The notes beneath the pieces are model-generated. The model was given only the letters and a program-made list of their open reading frames with translations. It had not been told where the DNA came from and did no database searches. This document shows positions 45,590 through 56,700 of a stretch of 64,000 nucleotides of DNA, piece by piece; the first letter of the stretch is position 1; each line of letters begins with the position of its first letter. The stretch comes from Capitulum mitella (Eukaryota > Arthropoda > Thecostraca > Pollicipedomorpha > Pollicipedidae): assembly GCA_030062745.1 (NCBI GenBank), contig CP099839.1:40659891-40723890 (forward strand), read 5' to 3'. The position numbers were made by a program, and so were the translations under genes.

Positions 45590-46797
45590 TCCGCGCACGA
45601 CCGTCGGTCGGCCACGATCACGCTCGACTGGGAGGTGGCATTTGGCCGCCCCCTCTAACTCACGAACGGTTGGTTGTGCGATAGAAATAAGCATACCGTT
45701 GGAAAGTTTGTGACGAGTAGAGCTCGAAACTGGCCTCGTTTTTGTAGTTCAAGGTATTATGTAAGCAATTTAAGTCCTATATATGTTTTATCATAGTCGA
45801 CTGCATGAGACCGAGAAACGGCCTGAATCTCAAGGGCTGTGACCAACAACGCGTAGGTAAAGGCGCAAGCAAAAGTAAAGGTCCGCAAATGCCGATACAC
45901 GTCTAATATCTCGGATCTGTTCAATATATCCGTCGAAACGATGAGTTAAAGACACGGCAATTTTCACGTCGGCTGTTGGCGTGCGCCGCAGCTGTACGCA
46001 GTAAGAAACTGAAGCGAACTTATTTTAGCTTATTTTTTTATTATATTACACTTATTTTCGCAAAAAAGCCTATCCATGTGAATTTTATTGGTCTTAGTGG
46101 TTCTTGTGATCGTTTTTCATGCTTAAATTTTGGAAAAATTCATTAGTTACCAATCTACACAATTCGCAGAGCTTCATTCGCGAGAGCCTGTTTATTTCCA
46201 GACTTTGCATCTTGTAAAACTTTTTGATGTTCCTGATATTACTTACGTCTGTGCAAGCTAGTTCTGCCATTTTCTACCCATTCTGAGAAATTCATCGCTG
46301 ATTTTGACGGCGGTACATTTTGGCTCACAACAGTTATTCGTGACCTGATCTCAGGTCAATGGCTGGAAGTCATTGATGCTTTGCGTAATGACGGTAACTA
46401 GATGTCTGCTTCACTCCACACTAAAAATGTTACGAAATATTCTGTCAATTTCCGAAAAACGACGACATGTCTTAAAAATGGGCTTGACCTTAGGTCAATG
46501 ACCCGGAAAACTCCGAAAAATCTGAGATAGCAAATTTGTTGCATCTATCAGGATCACTAATTCCTGACAGTATTATTGAGATATCTTGTTTTGCAAAAAA
46601 GTTACAGGAAGCTAAACTTCTTTGGACATCGGTCCGTTTGACCTGACTTTGGGTCAAAACTTTGACACAAGGTGTAAAAATGATCAAGCAAAAGGTACAC
46701 GAAGTTTCGTGGCTCTGTGTTTGTTCGTTTTCTCGCAATCTCAGAAAAACCTCGGGGGGGGGGCCGCCAACTGCCCCCCCAGTCGAGGGTGGGTTAA
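45586..46797 (-). mobile_element. Non-autonomous TTAA-type element A4
   Basis: Exact TTAA lies on both sides (45586-45589 and 46794-46797), with ends TCCGCGCACGACCG and, reversed, CCCACCCTCGACTGG. It lies in reverse orientation to A1-A3 and its left TTAA doubles as the right TTAA of B. The minus-strand frame 46490-46816 (108 codons) covers PPPEVFLRLRENEQ to SDFSEFSGSLT and is the longest version of the frame shared by the A copies; its start reaches past the element end into flanking DNA. Confidence 0.9.
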
Positions 46798-47819
46798 AAA
46801 AGGGCATGGTCCTCAATGGCCCGTGTAGATAAGGAGACTCGCTAAGCTACTGCACATATATTTTTGCCCGTGATCGACTGGCCTCTAAAAATGATAAAAT
46901 CAAAATACTACCATAAAGGAGGTAAGACATGAAACGAAATATTCAACCTTCCATTTTTAGTAGAAGATGCATAAATGCATTCTTTATAATTCACAGGAAA
47001 GATGACGAAAGTCGCCTGACGACCAAGCAATGTGGGTAAACATAAGAAGTAGTTTACGTGGCCCCAGGACGTCAGATGTAAAAGAAGACCTGATTTACCT
47101 ATGCGGTGCAGTAAAAGAGCACCTGAGGTGAAATTTTACCATTTCACACGAAACTGAAAGTGAAGGAAAAGTTTCGTCATTTTGTAAGGACAGGAGTCGC
47201 GTTGTTCTCATTCAGATTGTGGTTTGGTTAGATTGCGCCGCAGATATGTCTAAGGTGCATATAAAGTCTGAAACCACCATATCTAAACCCAGCAGGGTCA
47301 ACTTAGGCCAGACTTTTGATGCATATAAATGGGGAGTTCCTGGCATCTGTTGTATCATCTGCCGCATTACCACTGATCGGGCAAGACACAGCACCAAATC
47401 CTACAACATAGATTCATACAATATCAGTTCAACAACATGAAATACATATCACAAAGTATTTTCTTCACGTACGTCACACAGACACCGGGCGGCTGGAGCG
47501 GCCGCAGTGTAAAAACCCGATATCTGACTCTAGCCCTGACCAGGGTTTTTATTTTTGCAACCAAAAATAAGTGGACTGGGACATATATAAACTGAACGGA
47601 AAAATATGGGTGTGGTGCTTATCATCTGTGGTCATAAAAAGTGTGAATGCATTTAAAGCAAGCAGCTTTTTGCAGAATGTCAATTCAAGTTAGCATGGGT
47701 GTAATGGGACTAGGTCGATGTTGGAAAGTAAGTTTTTACCACATATAAATTCTTCTTAAGCTCATATGGTTACTGATAAGCATTCAAAGACTACAAGCCG
47801 GTGGATTATATTCGATAGT
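46798..47819. other. Unassigned stretch
   Basis: Nothing recognised. The plus frame at 47219-47440 has no family match. Confidence 0.3.
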
Positions 47820-48365
47820 GCGGCTGAAAATTCGGTGTGAAACGTGACCTGACTCTGGGCCACGTGTTGAAAGGTAAAGTTCCGGGTGCTGACTGCTTGA
47901 AAAACACTGGGGCGTACGTATATTCAAGTTTGAGAACCATCGAAATTCACCCACAATCTTAACTAACATCGTAAAAAGACCAGACATTTAGTCGACCTAC
48001 GACCCCTGACCTTAACATTTCCAAAAGATTCGAGCTAGCAAAACTGTTGTAGCTATCGTGTTCTGTCAATGTAGCACGTTTCCTGTTAATCGATAAATGT
48101 GGCAATCATTTATGATACTGCTTTTTTGAGACATGGTCTTACTTGATCTGTCCTGGATCAGTGAAATTCAGCTTGAGGTAGAATTTCAATTTGAGATCAC
48201 TAAGATGGCCTCAAGTTGGAAAAAATGACTAAATGACTACAAATGAGTGAAAAACTAGCCAAGGTTTCATATTGCTGCGTCTCTTCGTTTTCTGGCCATC
48301 TTCGAAAAAACGTGGGGAAAATTCTCATAAGAGTCCCCCCCGACGAGGATCAACCCTTACATTGG
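47820..48365 (-). repeat. Possible diverged TTAA-type element, one end
   Basis: The right part (TTCGTTTTCTGGCCATCTTCGAAAAAAC followed by CCCCCCCGACGAGG near 48350) has the layout of the A-family end read in reverse (TTCGTTTTCTCGC...AAAAACC then CCCCCCCAGTCGAGG). The interior has TGACC words. The opposite end was not found, so this is a weak call. Confidence 0.3.
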
Positions 48366-48544
48366 TGTTCATTGAGCCATCATCGCATCGCAGAGGTTTC
48401 TTTAAAAAAATGGCTTTTGAGCCGCTGTCCGAAATTGCTTAAAATTTGGCACAAATCACCATATTGCCATTTTACCTGGTCAGAATGGAAATTTGTGGAT
48501 GATACTTTAAATTCAGTTTGCGCCATGATGTTTCACTGTTTCCA

Positions 48545-48625
48545 CCATCGGGCCACGCCCCGTCCGCAGGCGGGCGGCCGGGCGCCGGCGTCCGCCCGCG
48601 TTTCCGGGCGCCGTCTTTATTTATT
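48545..48625. other. Very GC-rich patch after the hAT fossil
   Basis: GCGGGCGGCCGGGCGCCGGCG core, immediately downstream of the hAT frame on the minus strand. It may be part of the hAT end; no inverted partner was found. Confidence 0.35.
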
Positions 48626-48639
48626 ACAACATTAGCCAT

Positions 48640-49050
48640 ACTGTACAGACCATGGCTTTAAAATGAAAGACGAATTGCATCATTGGCATTGAATCCAGGA
48701 CCTCAGGGAGGGAACTTGTAAGCGTTGCAATGCTCAGACAGCAACTTTCCTCCTCTCGTTGGGAAGATGAGGTTCCTTTTTCTTCAGAAATGTTCCATAC
48801 TCTGAGAACATTCTCTCTGAGGAGACCAATGATGATGGCGCTCCGGGAAAAGCGGAAAGCTTGTGAAGCAACGGAAAATTCACTACTTCTCTCCACCAGC
48901 CCAGAGGGCCAGCCTTTCTGGCCGTCAGTGGCATGGCCAGGTCCCACTTCTGCTGCTTCGGCAGATCTCTGCGCCCATACCGTCCCAACGTCACCGTTCA
49001 TAAGTCGCCCTCTCTTGGAAGAGGTGGACCCTACGTCATCTTAATGGGTG
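48640..49050 (-). pseudogene. hAT transposase fossil, C-terminal dimerisation region
   Basis: The minus-strand frame 48994-48734 reads GPLGWWREVVNFPLLHKLS, then GAPSSLVSSERMFSEYG, then LKKKEPHLPNERRKVAV. This is the signature of the hAT C-terminal dimerisation domain: W next to a hydrophobic-P-L-L block, a P-S-S...SERxFS motif, then an R/L-x-P segment. The frame stops where hAT proteins normally run on through a hydrophobic LFL-type stretch, so the last residues are lost or shifted. An AATAAA lies just downstream (about 48615-48624 on the minus strand). The upstream part of the same gene lies at 50330-50700, the two being separated by D2. Confidence 0.8.
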
Positions 49051-49099
49051 CTTTTAACGAGGCATGTTCCAAATAGGTCGGCTATTTTAAATAGGTCGG

Positions 49100-50313
49100 C
49101 TATCCCTATTCCCGGCAGGGGCTGAATCCGCCCCCTCAGGTTTTTTGCTTGCTAATTCCAGGTTTTTTTTAAGCAGCTTCACGAAACCTGGTGGCTTTTC
49201 CTAGCTATTCTTTCTACGTGCCATGACGAAATTTCAAAATTCTATTTTGCTCAGTGGCGGAGCCAGGCAACGTTTTTGGGAGGAACCTCAGGCCATTTTT
49301 GGCCATGTTGAGGGTAGAAAGAAAATGCCTGCCAAAAACAGCGTTTTTAAGATAGAACTTAAAACCTCATATGGATGTACAACTAAATAGCTGGGCAATG
49401 TGCAGATATAATTTTGTTTATCTGAGGTCACTTTACAAGGTCAGGTCAAGGTCAAATGTAAAAATTTGGTTTAATTGAAACAATTTCGGCACTGCTTTTT
49501 CAAATGCCAAACCCGGAATATATATGACGTACGAAAATGCCCTGTACTTATGTATCAAGTTTCAGCTTTACATCAAGTCGGGTCACGGAGCTATGACCTA
49601 AAATGTCAGTGTGCGTACCCTATATCGCAATAGCCATCAAATGAATTTTTTGAAATGGAGCGAATTCAAATGATTGAAAACGTTTACAGATAATATTAAA
49701 TGCACACAAGATCATTCCAAGTGACTCGAAGGTCACTGGATGTCATTTAAGGTCAGAGATCACAAGTTGATCTGAAGAACGTGTGACCTTGACAGTTCCC
49801 GCTTTTTTATGCCCCTGGCACCGTCTATGCTAGCATTATGCAAACACTGTAATGCGATTTGTACTTCTTTAGTGTAACATGATTAGCAGAAGCCAAAAAA
49901 GTTTTCTTGCCTTTTTTTGTTCATTCATTTGTGGGAAAACTAATCCTTCTATTTTTGAAACCTTTTGAACGCCCATGAATTTCCCCCAAATTTCAGATGT
50001 GTGTACCAGTGGTATAAGTCCTGTTCATAATCTCTCGATTCATGCGGGTATCATCGAAATCGGTTCATAAACAATGAAGTTATAAGAAGTCCAAAAATAC
50101 CCCTGATTTTGACAGTTTTACTCCCTTGTATACACACCTTTCAAAATTTTGAAAATTTCTTTTATAAAATGTAGCTCATGTCATGGCAAATCGATTGCCG
50201 TTGGTTGCGATGAAATGGGATGTGTAGTTCTCGAGATCTCAGGCGGGGCCGAATCCGCCCCCCCCCCTGCCGGGAATTGACAATACCGTTTAGCCCCCCG
50301 GGAATAGGGTTAA
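49100..50313 (+). mobile_element. Non-autonomous TTAA-type element D2, inserted in the hAT fossil
   Basis: Terminal repeats CCCTATTCCCGG and CCGGGAATAGGG are perfect over 12 bases. The right flank is TTAA (50310-50313); the left flank is CTAT (49100-49103), probably a worn TTAA. The second, internal GC-rich repeat (CCCGGCAGGGG) is also inverted between the ends. It aligns with D1 and, reversed, D3. It separates two parts of one hAT transposase. The words AAATAGGTCGGCTAT are duplicated at 49070-49103 next to its left end. No transposase frame. Confidence 0.85.
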
Positions 50314-50329
50314 TCGTCCCTGGCTTGCT

Positions 50330-50700
50330 GAGGTTTTCCTTGTGCATCACACGTTGTCTGCCTCGTCGTCACGTTGGCACCTAGCCAGCAGTTTTCCCAA
50401 AAGAGTGTCTTGTCTTGCTTTGTCTCTTTATCTTCAGCGTTTCTGAAAACCACGTTTTGTATCTTGGATCGATAGCTGTAGAGGCGCATACTGCCGCTGT
50501 TCCAGAGCGTTTAAGACCTTTTGGCCGTCCGACGAGCACAAGAAACGCTCCCGTAGTGTCTCCAACAGCGCTTCACGCATAGTTCGAACGCCATTGCCCT
50601 TTTGTCTGATCTTCAACAAGGACAGCTCCAGCGCAGCAATGCTCGGGATCACAGACGAGAGACTGGAAGCCCCATAACCCATCACTGTTGAATTAAAGAA
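50330..50700 (-). pseudogene. hAT transposase fossil, central region
   Basis: The minus-strand frame 50685-50434 reads SSLSSVIPSIAALELSLLK, then GNGVRTMREALLETLRERFL. This resembles the segment of ZBED-like hAT transposases in which a S-x-VIP...L motif is followed by a helix ending in K-x-R-F. Further down, another frame over 50475-50400 reads TAIDPRYKTWF, which fits the hAT motif L-DPRYK-xxFF, so at least one frameshift separates the two motifs. The N-terminal part with the BED finger and first catalytic residues is not seen. Orientation and order agree with the C-terminal piece at 48640-49050. Confidence 0.7.
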
Positions 50701-51404
50701 CGGTGTTGCAGGTGAAAGAGACGTTCGCTTAGTTGTTACTCACTGGCCACCACGCGTACGGCTATGAGGTATGTGCTGTGCCAACGAGTTGGAACATCTG
50801 ATATTATTATTAGGGGACTCCATGCCCTCCTCTCGCTGCAATCCTTTTAGCTGAGCTTTGGCTGCACCAGTTAAGTGCTCAGGTACAGTGTGATAGCAAG
50901 GTCTCAAAAAAGCGAGATGTTCTAGTATATTCCAATTTTATGTACTTCGCATTCGATTTTATAGTACCACTGAACACGGATAAAGCCGGGTAGTTAAAGG
51001 CGTTAGCCTGAGCTGGCCTGGTCGGAGTCGTACCAGTACAGCAGACTGGACTGCGCCCTCGTCAGAATGGTCCCGATGGCAAAGGATAGAATTCATGAAT
51101 CATGGAAAATTCAGATGGACCAAGATCTAAACAGTGGTTGAACAGCATGCCAACGAGGCTTGCATCAGTGCTAAGAATACGCGGCTCGTATTTTAAGATC
51201 TGTCTGTATTAAACTGTCTCGAGACATCACTATGCAACCGGATTATCCGGCCGAATTATTGCTATTATCCGGCTTACCCAGCGTCCGGCCTGATAATAAA
51301 ATCCACCATCCGGCGCATACCTGTTACATGTTATTTTTTTTATTAACCACTGGCACGAATCGTTACGAACTATGCACCTTACTATTCCCAGTCTGATCAG
51401 AAAG
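50701..51404. other. Unassigned stretch upstream of the hAT fossil
   Basis: On the minus strand this would be where the N-terminal half of the hAT gene lay. I cannot recognise it. A CCGGATTATCCGGCCG-type patch at 51238-51290 repeats the words ATCCGGC and TTATCCGG. Confidence 0.3.
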
Positions 51405-51413
51405 AGACTCCTG

Positions 51414-51476
<63 letters not shown>

Positions 51477-51501
51477 ATCCCAGTTTGATCAGAGACACCT
51501 G

Positions 51502-51572
<71 letters not shown>

Positions 51573-51575
51573 CAA
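51385..51575. repeat. Duplicated TCTGATCAGA...(TA)n units
   Basis: CCCAGTCTGATCAGA followed by CTCCTGTGTATATA recurs as CCCAGTTTGATCAGA with CACCTGTATATA about 90 bases later. Each copy leads into a long TA tract (about 51418-51470 and 51502-51568). Confidence 0.85.
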
Positions 51576-51887
51576 TCCATTCCAAATTGTAAGTTCTGCA
51601 GGACGATACATAGATTTACTAGACTTATGCTCACTGCCGGGAGGGTGCAAACTGAGGTCATGAGCTACGGCGGAAAACACGTACTTTTTATCTCGGGAAT
51701 GTGGTAGGAAATCGGCATTGCAGAACGACCTATATATTCGGATTGCTTAGGGTGTAAGGAATCGAATGGTAAAAATTTCGTGCAATTCATCCTTTGTTCA
51801 TCAAAAGAGGTCACAGCGCAGCCAACGCCTGACTGTTCTTCCGACGGGCTGAGCGGCATCGGCCGCGAAGGGATGAGTCTTCAGTAC
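51576..51887. other. Unassigned stretch
   Basis: Nothing recognised. Confidence 0.3.
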
Positions 51888-52579
51888 TACGGTATGTCTA
51901 AAATAAGTATGTCTAAAATAAGATTTTTCCTTGGACATCAGCTCGAAAAACGCTTTTAAGGCATCTAAGTCGCAATTTTTAGCTAATTCGAGGTCATTCT
52001 AGGTCAGCGGCTTCAGACTACCTTAAACGACCGAAGACGACCTGGGATGGCCTAATATGACCTTTATGTGTTATTCGACAATAGTGCTTGTTAACTGAGA
52101 TGCTACATTTACCTCAACATCTATTATCATCTACAAAAATGTTTCTGCAGCTCCGAGAACGCATTGAGGCCGACGACCCCGCTTGACAAGGATTGCCTTA
52201 GCATGACCTGGATCGGACTCCATGGATAAAATACAGTCATGTGGTGTACAGATAGACTCATAATTGATTGACAGGCACTATGATTTCGTTTCGTTTCATC
52301 GTCACTTATTCTTTGGCGTCCATTTGCGCTTAAACTCGGAAAATTCCCACTTTCTGCCAATTTTTGACCTTTGGCCCGATGACCTCAGAACAACGGATGG
52401 CCTGGAAGGTCAAACGTTGATCTGAGACCTTGAAAAGAGATACCAGTCGCGAGATCGCAACACGCTGGTTTCTCCGCGACGCTCTAGGACGCACGGTGTC
52501 GGAATGGCCGGGGGTCGTTCCATCCAACTCCCCCTATATGTCCGCATTATGCAGAAGGCCCTGCACGGGCGAAGGTTAA
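51888..52579. repeat. Possible TTAA-type element remnant rich in AGGTCA words
   Basis: Contains AGGTCATTCTAGGTCAGCGGC, GACGACCTGGGATGG and TATGACCTTTATG, similar to blocks in B, then GATGACCTCAGAAC and GAAGGTCAAACG. It ends near GGGCGAAGGTTAA (TTAA at 52576-52579). ATGTCTAAAATAAG is duplicated at its left side. No paired terminus was found. Confidence 0.3.
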
Positions 52580-53109
52580 TATTTTGCCGGAAAATCAGAA
52601 TACTTGTCTGTTGTGATGCTCAGATAGAGCAATATTAAACAACAGTTTGATTTGCCCATGTAACAGAATGGACTTAAATCTTTTCACGGTATTCTGAATG
52701 AGGATGGGAGGGCTCATACCGTATGCACAAATTATGGCCATGTAAAGATTTACTGAAATTAGTTTTCACTATTTTTTACTTATGATCAACATGCCAGTAC
52801 AACAGAAAACGGATGCAAAACTAAATGCCAAACGGCTCATTAATAAAGGCAGGCACCTTGAAAGGTCTTGGCCTGAGGCCGAGAACATAGCTTTTTTGCG
52901 TTGTTAATAGCACTCCGTATTTCCATTTTTACCAGCTACATTTGCACTTTTCCGTTTATTTAACGATAGAATTTTCGTTTATCCGTTATATGTTTAGTTT
53001 CTGTCCTTAAATAATGGCAGGAAGTTGCCTTCGCTCTCCTTCATTGGGTCCCCATCCGCCACCTTTTTCTCTTGTTTTTAATTACCTCTTGCATGTCCAT
53101 CAGTATCCC
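52580..53109. other. Unassigned stretch
   Basis: AT-rich; nothing recognised. Confidence 0.3.
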
Positions 53110-53400
53110 AGATGAACACATCGCCGGTGGTCTGGCACGCGATTGGTCCAGCTCAGTCATCGGGGCCGCCCTGGGACCACCGAGGACACGACCCCTCGGG
53201 CACCCACATCGATCGGAGCGCCAGTGGAGGTCGTCAGCGATCTGAGAAGGCGGGGCGTCCTGTCCGTAAGTGGGGTCCGACACCGAGTCTCCGCCGTTAC
53301 CTCTGTTCTGCGTTTGTCGATGACCTGGCGAGCTGGAGCATCCGGAGTCGCGGCGAATTATACTGTGGTGGCCCCCTGATGCAAGACTCAAAAAATCCCT
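53110..53400. other. GC-rich stretch, frames open on both strands
   Basis: Frames 53112-53510 plus and 53041-53391 minus overlap. Neither has a recognisable domain. It may be a small island or an exon; there is no clear splice evidence. Confidence 0.25.
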
Positions 53401-53612
53401 TACAGCCTCGCCAGCTAATTTCGTATTGCTTACAGTGTCGCCCGCTAATTTCGCCTCAAACCAGGATGTCTCCGAACAAACATGAATCGAGTCCTCTGAC
53501 AGGTAGGTAACAAACCCAAGCGTTGTCTCACCTTATGGAAAGGTTTCGACCGTGCTTGGCATTGGTGACATGGCCACGTTTTTAGATTTTCTTTAGAACG
53601 AAACAAGACAAA

Positions 53613-53945
53613 GTCGCCGCCGTGGCATGGTGGTTAAGGAGCCGAATAACAGAGTCCGGCGCGTACCAGGCACTGAGTTCGAGTCCCAGAACGGGCACCT
53701 CTATTTGGCCCGAGGCCAAAAGGGTTAGCCCGTCACAGGGCGGCCGTGTGGTGGAGTTGCACGGCATGATAAAGATCCTCCAGCGCCATCTGGTTTGGCA
53801 ACCGGCGCAAAATTACTTCGTACTTGGCAACACGGATGGAGGGGTGAGGGTTCGCCGACAAACTCGGCCTTGCATGGACGCTGATCCCAACGCCACGCAC
53901 TTCAACACGCTCGAGCGAAATTTCTATAAAAATAAAAATAAAAAC
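53613..53945 (+). mobile_element. tRNA-derived SINE with A-rich tail
   Basis: TGGCATGGTGG (A box, 53623-53633) and GAGTTCGAGTCC (B box, 53675-53686) are spaced as in a tRNA. The body continues about 240 bases and ends in ATAAAAATAAAAATAAAAA (to about 53944), a tail typical of a SINE mobilised by a LINE. Start and flanking duplications were not resolved precisely. The open frame at 53622-53975 is incidental. Confidence 0.75.
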
Positions 53946-54870
53946 GACGTGTTCTTAACGATGCAAATAATGTGAAATTTCAACGATTTTAACAACATTC
54001 AGACCGAAGAGGTGCATCAGAGAAAATGTCAAAATGGAGAGGGAGAGATAGAGAGGAAAAAATGCACTGAAAACTTTGAAGGTCATGTTTTGTTATCCCG
54101 ACAATGCTTATGGTGAACTATTCGGTTTCCCAGCAGCAGTGCCGTGCTACTGATTTTTAACCTTGGACAGATGCATAGATGGACTGTGTAGGTATGAAAC
54201 AGAGCGAATGGTGGTGTAAAACTGGCCTGTCCATCATTTCTGTTTTCCTGATGGTCATCCGGGGTCGTAAGTGCATGTGCTCAGTGACTGCCAACAATGT
54301 GTCGCGTGTGGGTCGAGCAAAGAAACGATGTTGAAAGACCCGATTAGGAGTAATGGGTCAATTTTTCACCCAAAATGTTACAAATCACTTGGTATTCTTT
54401 CCACTGGTCCATTTTCCTTCCAAGTTGTCGTGAGCCCATTGTGTCTGTCCAATGAGCATGAATCAACTAATGCTCTGTGAGGACGTGAGCCACCATCAGA
54501 TTACGGTCAGGGTCAGAGTTTTCTGTCGCCAATGAATGGTATTTCCAGTTCCACTGTCTCAGGAATAACACATCTTCTGACTTCTACAGTTCAGCGTCCG
54601 CCACCGGAACGTGTACACAGTTTAATGCTAGCTTGTCCAAGGACAAAGTCGATATCATTTGTAACTGGTATTGGTATTCGCAGAAGACAAATATAAACGC
54701 TATGTTTGGTCCGAACACTTCGCATCCGCAGTCTCACACCTTGGGGTAGACGTATCAGGTTTTCACGAAAACCGCTTCAACATCTTATCTACGACTGTGT
54801 GACAGGCGTACTGCGCATCGCTCCGAGCCTTTCGCCGTATTGCAGTAGAAGGCGCGGAAACACGCTGACC
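53946..54870. other. Unassigned stretch
   Basis: Nothing recognised. The plus frame at 54271-54480 has no family resemblance. Confidence 0.3.
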
Positions 54871-55400
54871 CCAGACAGCCCTCGGAGTCACTGGGGCTGC
54901 GCCGCGGCTCATATGAGAGCCTGCAGCGCTCAGGGCGAGCCTCTCAAGACCGTTCGCCATTTTACTGCCGCAATTTATTCCGCCCTTTGCCGGTTTCAGG
55001 TTTGATGATGACGGTCATCTTTCTCAAGCGCGCAGGAAGCCGACTGAGGGGCGGAATCCCGTAGGAGCGTGGCCGCTCAGAGGTCCCGCTCCGCCACAAC
55101 GGGGAACGACCGGCCGGGCTCGGAGACGCCCCACGGCCGCCCCGTCACCCCGCAGCCGCGTAACAGAAACCTCGTGCCATACCAGTCACTCCCGAGCCGT
55201 CAGCATCGACTCATGGCCTCCCGACGCGGGGCCTTCGGCCGGACCGTGCGGCTGGAGAGGTCTCGCGTCCGCGACTTTCCTCCGGACCGGCTCTACCGCC
55301 AGCCATGAACGGCCGCCCATGGTCATGGTCATGGTCAGCCGCGCTGGCTGGTCACTCGCCAGTTCCACAGCAGGCCGACTGACGAGAAAGCCGTCTGAGC
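54871..55400. other. CpG-rich island
   Basis: GC-rich with CCGCCCCG, GGCCGG and CGACGCGG words and a short ATGGTC triplicate at 55317-55338. Plus frame 55069-55308 and minus frame 54763-54960 are not recognisable. Confidence 0.35.
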
Positions 55401-56000
55401 AGTCAGATTTTCAGTCGCGGACCGCTGCGACACAAAAAAACACGCGATGCTTCCTTTCTTTGATTGTGTGATGCCAGTTGGTATCAAAAGATATTTCTGT
55501 CCGAATTCAAATACAAAAACTTAGCAGCGTGGTACAAAAAACCATATTACAAAACGTGTTATATTGCTGTTATAATTGTTTTTCATGAATGGTGTGCTTC
55601 TTTAATTTACTTACATTTTTGCATTCATAAGAATGACAAGCTGTGGCAGGATACTGTAATAAAGCATCTGGAGGACTGAAGCGCACTGGCACACAACGAG
55701 TGCACTATACGTTTCCCTTCTTTAATAATGTACTTATCGCTCGCACTAATTTATAAAGCTCCATATTTAATTTGCATTATAACTTTTGCCCAATTCATTC
55801 GTTTTTACTCATGCATTTTATTTTGCCCATTTCATTCATTCGTTTCCACCTTTATGCTTCGTTTCAGTGTATTTTGTAGAGATGCGTTGAAATTCGCAGG
55901 AACTGCCAGTAACTTCGCGCGATGACATTAACTTCTCTACGCGCGACATTAACTTCTCTACCCTGAAATTCTTCTCGCGTGGATCTCACGGTCAGACCGC
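55401..56000. other. AT-rich unassigned stretch
   Basis: CTTCTCTACGCGCGACATTAACTTCTCTAC near 55932-55963 contains an ACATTAACTTCTCTAC direct duplication. No gene recognised. Confidence 0.3.
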
Positions 56001-56700
56001 TGAACTGAACTGAACAGGCTGAACAGGTCAGCCGAAGGGGCCGGGGCGTGTCGGCCCGTGGGCAGCCGAGAATCTGTGGCCGAGGGAGACGCGTCTCCTT
56101 GACTCGATGAGTCAGTGGTTTCGGCGGCCCGAGTCTGCGGAATAGGTCGATGCCGTGGAAGTAAACGGAGCTCCGCCATGGAGCTCTTCGCGAATTTCGT
56201 CAGTACTGAATTCCATGCGATTTCGTCCCGGCTGCAGCAGAATTTACAGAAGCAATCTGGGAGAGTGGCGAGAGCAATTGGCGAGTAAGCTGCTCGTAAT
56301 GGTTGCTTTCCGTTCGCGTCGGCTGGCATATCCGTACTGGGATCTCTAGAAAAGTTCTGGGAAATCCTGAGATAGAGACGTGTTACCCCGGCATGCCTCA
56401 TTAATGATGGGGGTGGAAGCAATGGTGGCGCGGCTCCCCAGCCCTGTACGTATCAGCAGATCCCCCCCCCCCTCCGGCGTACCAACACTCCCCCCGACGT
56501 TCCAGCAGCCCCCACCCCACTCCGCCGGCCCCTGAGGCCGCACGAACTTCTCACACCTCTTCACTGGTCGGATCCACAGGGTCTCACCGACTGAATCCTT
56601 CCCCGCCACATTTCCTGAGCCCGCCTTGGCGAGGAGGCGGTCCTGTGAGTTGCGTCAGCCGTCAGATGGCACCCCGGCACGGCTTCCCGCATCCAGAATG
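56001..56700. other. GC-rich stretch
   Basis: Moderately GC-rich with C runs near 56463-56475. The minus frame 55958-56422 (154 codons) shows no domain. Confidence 0.3.
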
